A program made the position numbers and the translations under genes. Shown one piece after another: positions 57,762 to 64,000 of a DNA stretch of 64,000 nt (position 1 is the first letter of the stretch; every line of letters starts with the position of its first letter). The notes below the pieces were generated by a model, which ran no database searches, was not told the DNA's origin, and saw only the letters and a program-made list of their open reading frames with translations. The stretch is from positions 4,330,501-4,394,500 of the forward strand of contig NZ_CP104067.1 of the NCBI RefSeq assembly GCF_026651875.1, read 5' to 3'. This stretch comes from Alicyclobacillus fastidiosus. GTDB taxonomy: Bacteria > Bacillota > Bacilli > Alicyclobacillales > Alicyclobacillaceae.

Positions 57762-57942
57762 GGCGCTAAAAAAATAAACTTCTTCAGTGAAACGCCGGGC
57801 TTTTCCAGACCGTCTGATCCTGTGACGCACCTGGTGAAGCACTAGCGCACTCCTCTTTTATCCAGCACCTGAACCTAGCAACGCGATTCTCTCTTCGCCC
57901 TACTGACCACCAGCGCGCTGACATCTAACATGGGGTGAGATT

Positions 57943-58899
57943 GTGCTAGGAAAGACAATGTCCTTTGTGGCGGGTACGTCTCTTACGGCAGCGCTGGCAG
58001 CGCTGACCGTCATCCCGCCCACCGCTTCGGCTGCGACTGCTTCCCCGTCTGCCAACCACTCTGTCACACAGCTTCAAACCGAGCTCGCCGCACTGGGGTA
58101 TCTTCCACTGACGAGCAATTTTCAGTGGCGATTCACGCCGCCTGCGAGTCTCCAATCCCTTTGGCAAAAAGGCTCTAACAACGTGATGACGAAAGGCGCA
58201 GTCATGGAGTTTCAAGAGGTAAACCACCTTGCCATCGATGGCATCGCGGGTCCACAGACGTGGGCGGCTCTGACGAAGGCGTATGGTGAGAAGAGGATAA
58301 ACCCGTATGGGTACACGTACGTCCTCGTATCGGAGAAGTCCCCGGAAACACTGCAAATCTGGTCGAACGGGACGTTAGTGCTATCGTCCCTAGCAAATAC
58401 CGGAATCCCGCAACGCCCCACCGCAATCGGGACATTCCCGGTGTATGCGCGCTACCTCTCGCAGGCAATGCAGGGGACGAATCCAGACGGATCGCACTAC
58501 GATGATCCAGGTGTTCCCTACGTAAACTATTTCTACGGCGGTGACGCGATTCATGGCTTCTGGCGAAGTTCCTACGGTTCTCCGCAAAGTCTAGGGTGTG
58601 TCGAACTTCCGATTTCGAGCGCGCAAAAGGCATGGAACTACATCCACTACGGAACATTGGTCACCATTCAACAGAGTGCTGCAACTTCCAGTCCGTCCAC
58701 ATTCACAACCTATCCTACGCTGCACCAGGGGATGTTCGACAACACGTATGTGAAAATCCTCCAGAAAGCACTCGGGATAGCCGTGGACGGCAATTTTGGT
58801 CCAAACACGGAGCGCGCGGTACAAGACTTTCAGAAAAGGCACGGCTTAGTGGCGGACGGCATCGTCGGACCCAACACGTGGAAGGCTCTGCTAGCGTAA
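57943..58899 (+). CDS. Secreted L,D-transpeptidase with two peptidoglycan-binding domains (cargo of element 2)
   Basis: 318-residue exported cell-wall enzyme. GTG start with GGGGTGAG upstream; signal peptide with a hydrophobic core and cleavage near TASA-AT (residue ~31). A peptidoglycan-binding domain follows (AVMEFQEVNHLAIDGIAGPQTW), then the YkuD catalytic domain with His in DAIHGFW and nucleophilic Cys in SPQSLGCVELP, and a second peptidoglycan-binding domain at the C-terminus (YVKILQKALGIAVDGNFGPNTE). It would form 3-3 crosslinks or attach proteins to peptidoglycan. Its presence in a sigK element suggests a role in the vegetative or forespore wall. Confidence 0.92.
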   Translation: MLGKTMSFVAGTSLTAALAALTVIPPTASAATASPSANHSVTQLQTELAALGYLPLTSNFQWRFTPPASLQSLWQKGSNNVMTKGAVMEFQEVNHLAIDGIAGPQTWAALTKAYGEKRINPYGYTYVLVSEKSPETLQIWSNGTLVLSSLANTGIPQRPTAIGTFPVYARYLSQAMQGTNPDGSHYDDPGVPYVNYFYGGDAIHGFWRSSYGSPQSLGCVELPISSAQKAWNYIHYGTLVTIQQSAATSSPSTFTTYPTLHQGMFDNTYVKILQKALGIAVDGNFGPNTERAVQDFQKRHGLVADGIVGPNTWKALLA

Positions 58900-59037
58900 A
58901 TATCTCTCGACCGAAATTCCCCACGTTTGTGGATAGCTGAACAAGGCCACTAGAGAAGAACTTGCATCTGCCCCCTGTCGTAGCTTGCGGGTTCTTCTCT
59001 CTTCATCAGCCTCGGTCGTTGTGGAATACCCAAAAGC

Positions 59038-59232
59038 TCAATCTGATTTTGAACGCGATTCCAAGACCTGTTGATAGTGCAAAGAGACGATTCTGACCAC
59101 TTCTCGATGTCGCTCCTTCCGTGCCGCATCCGACATCGATTCAGGAGCAAAGATTCTGATTCGGGTACCCTCGATGTTCATCTCCTGCGTTGGCCGCTGC
59201 GCCGCAAGAAGCGTTGCACGACTCGGAACCAT
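59038..59232 (-). CDS. Small hypothetical protein divergent from the element 2 recombinase
   Basis: 64-codon frame from ATG at 59232 with GGGGGTG at 6 bases. The product has a compact pattern (MNIEGTRIRIFAPESMSDAA, then KERHREVVRIVSLHYQQVLE) consistent with a small alpha/beta fold, basic at the C-terminus. It lies divergently 206 bp from the recombinase gene. Small proteins beside large serine recombinases often control direction (for example SprB of SPbeta), so it is a candidate directionality factor; this is inference only. Confidence 0.5.
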   Translation of the reverse strand: MVPSRATLLAAQRPTQEMNIEGTRIRIFAPESMSDAARKERHREVVRIVSLHYQQVLESRSKSD

Positions 59233-59438
59233 TCCAACACCCCCTTTGTGGAACGTATGACTCACCTGGTTGTCCGCTTGCTGCCAAGGTCCTGCACTTG
59301 GTCTTCGATCCGGCAAACCACCGCCACAATCCCGCATGTTATGCGGGCAAGGCGCGTATTACCTTTAGTGTCATTCGGCTCATGCTGCAAGTCGGCGGCG
59401 TTTGTGTATCGCGACACAGATGAGGAGGGATGGACGAG

Positions 59439-60986
59439 ATGTCTTACGGAACCTTTCCCGAGAACCTCGACAACGTCTGGGTGTACCTCCGCAAGTCACG
59501 TGAAGACCGAGAAGCTGAGGAGCGTGCGCGCAAAGAAGGGCGTCACGAATTTGAGACGTTGGCCCGGCACCGCCGCAAACTGTTTGAATTGGCGCACACG
59601 TTTCGGTGGAATATCACTCGGGTATTTGAAGAAGTGGTATCTGGCGAGTACATTTCGGAACGACCAGAGATGGTGAAATTGCTTAGGGGCGTGGAGATGG
59701 GTGAAGCAACCGCGGTACTGGCGATGGACATCGACCGCCTGGGACGTGGGGATATGGAGGACCAGGGGCGAATTCTCCGCGTCTTCCGCGAAACCGAAAC
59801 CCTGCTTCTGACACCCGACAAGGTCTATGACCTGTCCGACGAGATGGATGAAGAGTGGACCGAGTTTAAGGCCTTCTTTGCACGCCGTGAACTCAAGATG
59901 ATCACAAAGCGCATGCAGCGCGGCCGGATGGCTAGTGTACAGGACGGAAAGTACCTCGGCACGCGCCCACCGTTCGGATACGACATCGGCGAGGATTTAG
60001 TGCTCGTCCCAAACGCTGACGCGGACACCGTTCGGATGATTTTTGACCTCCATGTGAACCGCGGCATGGGTGGTGGGCACATCGCCGCATACCTGAATTC
60101 GCTAGGAGTCACGACGCCGACGGGAAGGACGTGGCGGTCGGCGAACGTCGTCGCACTCCTGCGGAATGCGCACTACGCAGGCTACATCGTGTGGGGGCGC
60201 ATTAAACACGACAAGCGGAGGGGGACGCAAAAAAAACGCCCGGAAGACGAAGTGATTCGCGTACCGGGCCGTCACGAGCCATTAATTTCGAAGGAGATGT
60301 ATGAACGCAGCGCCAACATCCGGGCATCCCGCTCGCATGCACCGGTCGGATTCAGCAAGGGCATCGCTAACCCGATTGCGAGCCTGGTCGAATGCTCGAA
60401 ATGCGGAGAAAAACTGATTCGTCGCCCGTATTCGAAACAAGCACCGCACCTGATCTGCAAGAACCCGAACTGCGACCAGCGCAGTACGCGGCTGGATATC
60501 GTCGAAAGCCGCATTATTCAAGCGCTCCAAGCGTGGTTGCACGATTACACCTTGTCGTATGACGAGTTGTCTGCGGCGACTACCGCACCAAAGCCATCAT
60601 TCAGCAGGAAAAAACTTCTATCGCAGATCAACCAGGATATCCATCGCGTCGAAACGCAGCAAAACAATCTTCCAAACCTCCTCGAACAAGGCATTTACGA
60701 CGGTCCAACGTACCTAGAGCGCCATCAAAAACTGCTGAACGAACTGACACAGTTGCAACAGAAGAGGGCGTCAGTGCTAAGTTCGATGGCGCAGGACAGA
60801 CAACTAGACGGCGCGATGCACGATGTAATTCCACGCGTAACGCGCGTCCTCGACTTGTATCCGCAGCTGGGGAGCCCCAGAGAGCAGAACGAACTGCTCC
60901 GTTCTGTTCTTCACAAAGCGGTGTACAACAAAGAGAAGTGGCAGCGAGGCGACGAGTTCGATTTAGATCTCTATCCCGCCTTCTGA
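59439..60986 (+). CDS. Large serine recombinase of element 2 (SpoIVCA-type)
   Basis: 515-residue site-specific recombinase, the probable excision enzyme for element 2. ATG at 59439 is set by AGGAGGG 8 bases upstream. The resolvase domain has nucleophile Ser20 in VYLRKSRED, with DIDRLGRGD and TEFKAFFARRELKMITKRMQ after it. A recombinase domain (~165-280), a zinc ribbon (CSKCGEK ... CKNPNC) and a coiled-coil region (~375-450) follow. The YLRKSR N-terminus belongs to another branch than the YIRVST enzyme of element 1. It reads toward sigK part 3 and ends 56 bp before the right core. Confidence 0.93.
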   Translation: MSYGTFPENLDNVWVYLRKSREDREAEERARKEGRHEFETLARHRRKLFELAHTFRWNITRVFEEVVSGEYISERPEMVKLLRGVEMGEATAVLAMDIDRLGRGDMEDQGRILRVFRETETLLLTPDKVYDLSDEMDEEWTEFKAFFARRELKMITKRMQRGRMASVQDGKYLGTRPPFGYDIGEDLVLVPNADADTVRMIFDLHVNRGMGGGHIAAYLNSLGVTTPTGRTWRSANVVALLRNAHYAGYIVWGRIKHDKRRGTQKKRPEDEVIRVPGRHEPLISKEMYERSANIRASRSHAPVGFSKGIANPIASLVECSKCGEKLIRRPYSKQAPHLICKNPNCDQRSTRLDIVESRIIQALQAWLHDYTLSYDELSAATTAPKPSFSRKKLLSQINQDIHRVETQQNNLPNLLEQGIYDGPTYLERHQKLLNELTQLQQKRASVLSSMAQDRQLDGAMHDVIPRVTRVLDLYPQLGSPREQNELLRSVLHKAVYNKEKWQRGDEFDLDLYPAF

Positions 60987-61019
60987 TTGCTTGCTTCGAA
61001 GGCCTAGTGATAAAACACC

Positions 61020-61050
61020 ACAGACAACGCGTTCAAGTGATTGAAATCAC
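61020..61050. other. Right attachment site of element 2 (attR2)
   Basis: ACAGACAACGCGT (61020-61032), 9 bp, then shared TGAA (61042-61045), after which sigK resumes with ATCACGATATCAG. Mirror image of the arm at attL2. Confidence 0.85.
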
Positions 61051-61354
61051 GATATCAGATATTCTTTGGTCGGCTACAGACTGTACGGAAGATGAAGTGA
61101 ACAAGCGCATGGAGATCAGTGGCATGATCAAGCTTCTCGACGTGCTCGACGAACGAGAACGAAAGGTCATCGAGTTGAGATTCGGACTCGTTGACGGACG
61201 CGAATGGACGCAAAATGAGGTAGCAGACGAACTAGAAATTTCTAGATCTTATGTATCGAGACTGGAAAAGCGAGCCCTTCTGAAAATGTTTCATCAGTCT
61301 TATGCGGGCCAGGAACGGAAAAAGGCATATATTTACAAGCGAAACACGCGATAA
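61046..61354 (+). CDS. sigK: sigK part 3: C-terminal segment of sigma-K
   Basis: 103 codons covering sigma regions 3 and 4. Starts ITISDILWSATDCTEDEV and includes LLDVLDERERKVIELRFGL and the region 4 helix-turn-helix around SRSYVSRLEKRALLKMFH, which is near-identical in pattern to B. subtilis sigma-K (counterpart of spoIIIC). It has no start codon or ribosome-binding site of its own at the right place. With parts 1 and 2 the assembled gene has exactly 244 codons including TAA, giving 243 residues (B. subtilis pro-sigma-K 241). Confidence 0.93.
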   Translation: MTISDILWSATDCTEDEVNKRMEISGMIKLLDVLDERERKVIELRFGLVDGREWTQNEVADELEISRSYVSRLEKRALLKMFHQSYAGQERKKAYIYKRNTR

Positions 61355-61431
61355 ATCTCATATACCTGTCACACTTTCACCCACGACCTCGTCTATAATG
61401 AGGATGTTCGTTTACGAGGTGGGTGGGTTTC

Positions 61432-61902
61432 ATGTTTTCAATGCGATCGAGGCGGATATCGGCGAAGCTCTTTGTTCTCCCCGTACTGATGATTGCACTC
61501 TTTTGTGGTGTGGCCGCGTTTGAAGTCGTTCAGCAGCACGTACGCGTCCAATTGCTCGGCACGTCTTTCGATGTCTCTGATATCAATCAGGTCCTGGTTC
61601 AACCCACTGGTTCTGCAGCCACGGATGGCACAGGCTATTACCGGCTGACGAGTCAGGACAGCATTACGCAGTTGTGCCGCCTCCTCGGCACCGCCAAGCC
61701 ATACGATGGCAATGAAGGTGACTTTGCGACGGACATCGATAGCATGTTGATTGAGTCATCGAACCACGTACTCAGTATCCCTGTCGCCAGAACCAGCACA
61801 AACGTAATTCTGCTGTTCAACAATGCGCACGCATATATCGCCCCACAGGGCTTTTTAACGCAGTTACAGCAACTGGCAGCCAAGGAACAAACACCGTCGT
61901 AA
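61432..61902 (+). CDS. Hypothetical protein with N-terminal membrane anchor
   Basis: 156-residue protein from ATG at 61432. Residues ~12-32 (LFVLPVLMIALFCGVAAFEVV) form a signal anchor; the rest is extracellular, polar, and has YYRLTSQDSITQLCRLLG and VILLFNNAHAYIAPQG. No family recognised. It follows sigK by 77 bp in the same direction, so it could be co-expressed in the mother cell. A GC-rich hairpin (61902-61920) follows directly. Confidence 0.7.
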   Translation: MFSMRSRRISAKLFVLPVLMIALFCGVAAFEVVQQHVRVQLLGTSFDVSDINQVLVQPTGSAATDGTGYYRLTSQDSITQLCRLLGTAKPYDGNEGDFATDIDSMLIESSNHVLSIPVARTSTNVILLFNNAHAYIAPQGFLTQLQQLAAKEQTPS

Positions 61903-61920
61903 GGGCCGTCCGACGGCCCT
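61902..61920. terminator. Short hairpin after the anchored hypothetical gene
   Basis: AGGGCCGTC (61902-61910) pairs with GACGGCCCT (61912-61920). There is no T-run, so efficiency is doubtful. Confidence 0.4.
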
Positions 61921-61956
61921 CGACGGCGTTCTGCTCTATCGTTGACCCCCGCAACT

Positions 61957-62292
61957 TCAGTGGCTGGAAAGTTCTCCACGACCATCTACCTCATGCCACA
62001 CGCCATTAATTTTGAGTCCGCCCTGCGACACGATATCGTCCATGAAAGGATTGTGCTTTGCCTTAATTTGGTTGAGTACATCATAATCGATGGTATAGGA
62101 ATCGGAGACGCCAAACGTACCAAAGCCAAAGTCCTTACGTTTGTCGTTGTACACGATATACCCCCGGACTGATAGGTTGTCCAGGTTTTGATGACCTTCA
62201 TAGTCGGACGGCGTAAACGTCTGAAACTCAAAACTTACGACTGAGTTGTTATTGGGTACCTCGCGCATGTCTCTTCGCAACTCCCTCGTCAT
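61957..62292 (-). CDS. Hypothetical soluble protein
   Basis: About 111 residues; start uncertain (ATG 62292 or 62268, both with weak ribosome-binding sites). The middle VVSFEFQTFTPSDYEG and GYIVYNDKRKDFGFGTFGVS have a beta-rich pattern; the C-terminus has GGLKINGVWHEVDGRG. No family recognised. It lies 54 bp downstream of the small membrane-protein gene in the same direction. Confidence 0.6.
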   Translation of the reverse strand: MTRELRRDMREVPNNNSVVSFEFQTFTPSDYEGHQNLDNLSVRGYIVYNDKRKDFGFGTFGVSDSYTIDYDVLNQIKAKHNPFMDDIVSQGGLKINGVWHEVDGRGELSSH

Positions 62293-62346
62293 TCGGTTAC
62301 CATTAGACTGCGGCAAAACGCGAAGGAGATACATCCAAGTGATTCC

Positions 62347-62841
62347 CTACATGTGCTGCGATTTGGTCTGCCTGCGCGGCGTCTTTACAGCCTTTTGCGG
62401 CGCCTTTACAGCCTTTTTCGGTTGCCCTTTTGCCCTGAGCACCGAGTTCTCTTCGACGTCGCGGGTTCGCGGTGCAGTTCGCCGCTTGGGCATGGCTACC
62501 ATGAGCAGCCAGTAACACGCACCAAACCCAAACACCTTTACCCAAAACGGCACGACGAATAAAATGACACCTAACGCTTTGCTTGGAACGGCGGAAAGGA
62601 TCAAAAACCCTATCCAAGCGGTGTAGGTCACTGGCCTATCCTCGGCAAAGTGGGCGCCAAGCCAAGCGTTAAACTGGTCGAGTGACGCGATGTGGGGGAT
62701 ATCCACCATGTTCGTTGCGAACACGACGCCAAAATTCCGGCTATCTGGCCACCATGCAAGGCTCCATACCAAGTGCGCATGTGCATACCAATAGACGAAA
62801 AGTAGACAGAAAAAGGCGAGTGTAAGTAGAAATCTGCGCAA
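62347..62841 (-). CDS. Membrane protein with basic Lys/Pro-rich tail
   Basis: 164 residues from a probable TTG at 62841 behind GAGGTG; GTG at 62874 is an alternative. Three to four hydrophobic segments: LLTLAFFCLLFVYWYAHAH, WIGFLILSAVP, ALGVILFVVPFWVKVFGFG and ACYWLLMVAM. The C-terminal 45 residues are strongly basic with a short direct repeat (KKAVKAPQ, then KAVKTPRR). No family recognised; the tail could bind nucleic acid or the membrane surface. Confidence 0.6.
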   Translation of the reverse strand: MRRFLLTLAFFCLLFVYWYAHAHLVWSLAWWPDSRNFGVVFATNMVDIPHIASLDQFNAWLGAHFAEDRPVTYTAWIGFLILSAVPSKALGVILFVVPFWVKVFGFGACYWLLMVAMPKRRTAPRTRDVEENSVLRAKGQPKKAVKAPQKAVKTPRRQTKSQHM

Positions 62842-63012
62842 TCGAGCCACCTCACCAACGGACGGCAACGGCACGCCACGCGAGCGGCGTTGGCCCGTTC
62901 AACATCAAACTGTATGTTCTAGCTTTCCCTAGCATAGACCAACGCGGCCAAACTTGTCAGGCAAGCTTTGGACGCAGAGCTCATCGCGACATGGCCATTG
63001 TGCGGCCCATAC

Positions 63013-63043
63013 AAAAAAGGTTACCCAGTGATCTGGGTAACCT
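63013..63043 (-). terminator. Terminator of the HtrA protease gene
   Basis: AGGTTACCCAG (63018-63028) pairs perfectly with CTGGGTAACCT (63033-63043) around TGAT; the minus strand continues with TTTTTT. Confidence 0.88.
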
Positions 63044-63071
63044 GTCAAGCCAGTTCTATCAAGATATCGAC

Positions 63072-64000
63072 TCAGTCTTGGCCCGGCCACGGCGCGAGTG
63101 TCACCTTGACGTCCTGCGTCCTGCCGCCTCGTATGACGGACAGTGTCACTGTTTGCCCTGGTTCATCTTGATCGATATATTGCGTCAATTGCTCAATGGT
63201 CGTCACCGTTTTCCCGTCGATCCCGACAATGATATCCCCGTCTCCCTTGAGGATTTTAAAGGGGTCTGCGGAATCGCTCGCACTGTTCAGTTTCGCCGCG
63301 TTGGTGTCGCCTCGCAGGCCCGCTTTGGCCGCCGGGCTGTTCTTCGTGACGCTTGTGACATAGACGCCCGTACTACTGCTGAGATTCATCTCCTGCTGCA
63401 TCAGCGAATCGACGTCCATCCCTTCAATTCCCAACCAGGCGTGCTCAATCGGTTGTCCGGCAATCAGCTTCTGTTCAAGGCTCACCAGCCGGTCTATAGG
63501 AATGGCGAAACCGATGCCAATCGAGCCCTCGATAGGACTCTCGATCAGCGTGTTGATCCCAACCACCTGTCCGTTCGCATTCAACAGCGGGCCCCCTGAA
63601 TTGCCAGGATTGAGCGGGGCATCCGTCTGAATCATCCCGTTCATCACGTGGCCGCTCGACTCAGACATCGAACGGTTGAGGCCGCTGACAATTCCCGAGC
63701 TGACGCTGGCCGTCAACTCGAACGGATTGCCAATCGCGACTACCAGATTCCCCGGCTGCAGCGATTTGACTGAACCGAGGGGCAACGGGCGCATCGACGA
63801 CGGAGCGTTGATGTGTACGATGGCCAAGTCATCGAGCGTATCCGCGTCGAGGACGGTGCCTTTGAACGTCTGGTTGCCAACGCTCAGTTGCACGGTCTTC
63901 GCCGAGCCCACTACGTGTGCGTTGGTGGCGACGTCCCCATGCGTGTCGATAAGAAAACCAGTCCCGATGTCCTCCTGGGCACCGCTACTCTGGCTGCCCG
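63072..64000 (-). CDS. HtrA/DegP-type trypsin-like serine protease with PDZ domain, N-terminus cut by window edge
   Basis: 310 codons are in the window; the frame is open to base 64000 and the N-terminal anchor lies outside. Catalytic triad: His in ATNAHVV (near 63910), Asp in DTLDDLAIVH, Ser in NPGNSGGPLLN. One PDZ domain follows (GVYVTSVTKNSPAAKAGLRGD, then ILKGDGDIIVGIDGKTV). It has an atypical Asn/Ser-rich insertion inside the PDZ domain (NAAKLNSASDSADPF). In Bacillus, such proteins act at the outer membrane face in quality control and are induced by secretion stress. Symbol choice among htrA, htrB and yyxA is not possible. Confidence 0.92.
   Translation of the reverse strand, partial: GSQSSGAQEDIGTGFLIDTHGDVATNAHVVGSAKTVQLSVGNQTFKGTVLDADTLDDLAIVHINAPSSMRPLPLGSVKSLQPGNLVVAIGNPFELTASVSSGIVSGLNRSMSESSGHVMNGMIQTDAPLNPGNSGGPLLNANGQVVGINTLIESPIEGSIGIGFAIPIDRLVSLEQKLIAGQPIEHAWLGIEGMDVDSLMQQEMNLSSSTGVYVTSVTKNSPAAKAGLRGDTNAAKLNSASDSADPFKILKGDGDIIVGIDGKTVTTIEQLTQYIDQDEPGQTVTLSVIRGGRTQDVKVTLAPWPGQD

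Larger units (their letters stand above)
55713..61045. mobile_element. sigK intervening element 2 (about 5.33 kb)
   Basis: Lies inside sigK after ...DKEGNE. The ends share TGAA (55709-55712 and 61042-61045); excision of 5333 bp restores the frame. This appears to be the same codon position as the skin element of B. subtilis, whose crossover repeat is AATGA; the left end here contains AATGA (55707-55711). Contents are an MFS transporter, an L,D-transpeptidase, a small minus-strand gene and a large serine recombinase near the right end. No phage structural or replication genes are present, so it is a minimal element and not a prophage. Confidence 0.9.

Noticed and set aside
52905..61045. Elements as prophages or ordinary transposons
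   Set aside because: No capsid, tail, lysis, replication or DDE transposase genes and no terminal inverted repeats of transposon type at the outer ends.
52710..61354. sigK as a decayed pseudogene
   Set aside because: All three parts are free of internal stops, both junctions restore the frame exactly, both recombinases look intact and the attachment sites are symmetric. Decay would not give this.

Overview
The window looks like chromosomal DNA of an endospore-forming Firmicute, most likely an Alicyclobacillus-type member of the Bacillales. This is inferred from family content and gene order: ytrH-ytrI, ywqA-ywqB, yhbD-yhbE-yhbF, fadR-etfB-etfA, sufCDSUB and pro-sigma-K. Base composition is moderately high in GC, Shine-Dalgarno sequences are strong, and GTG and TTG starts are common. 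No tRNA, rRNA or CRISPR array was seen.

Layout. 1-4.4 kb is a LexA-controlled mutasome operon: an ImuB-like inactive Y-family polymerase, a small protein and a DnaE2 polymerase cut by the left edge. 4.6-12.8 kb holds a SWI2/SNF2 helicase with its SWIM partner, sporulation membrane proteins YtrH and YtrI, a DUF1811 protein, an Xaa-Pro peptidase and a YheC/D-type ATP-grasp protein. 12.9-25.5 kb carries a GT4 glycosyltransferase, an amino-acid permease, proline dehydrogenase, IspH, an NAD-salvage phosphoribosyltransferase, an inositol-monophosphatase-family enzyme, an S9 peptidase and an aspartase. 25.7-36 kb holds a 26-residue membrane peptide, the FadR-controlled etfBA operon, thiol/peroxide proteins, a GntR-ABC operon, a DHA2 exporter and a bactofilin operon. 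36.3-44.5 kb is an iron-sulfur assembly block (Rrf2 regulator, Rieske protein, sufCDSUB, a DUF59 protein) followed by alanine dehydrogenase. 44.6-52.7 kb has an ECF sigma/anti-sigma pair, pyrD, fabI, sodA, folE and three poorly characterised genes.

The most striking region is 52.7-61.4 kb. The mother-cell sporulation sigma factor gene sigK is present in three pieces (52710-52904, 55485-55712, 61046-61354), separated by two independent intervening elements of about 2.58 kb and 5.33 kb. Each element has its own large serine recombinase; the two recombinases are unlike each other and in opposite orientation. Element 1 also carries a DedA membrane protein. Element 2 also carries an MFS transporter, a secreted L,D-transpeptidase and a small divergent ORF. 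Removing both elements at the short sequences shared by their ends restores a 243-codon pro-sigma-K with no frameshift. When each element's internal ends are joined in silico, imperfect inverted repeats appear at the same distance (10 bp + 2 bp + 10 bp) around the inferred crossover dinucleotide, AA for element 1 and GA for element 2. Element 2 sits where the Bacillus subtilis skin element sits, judged from memory of that site; element 1 uses a different, upstream site. The natural reading is a two-lock developmental DNA rearrangement: sigma-K can be made only after two separate site-specific excisions.

The right end (61.4-64 kb) has three uncharacterised proteins and an HtrA-type protease cut by the window edge.
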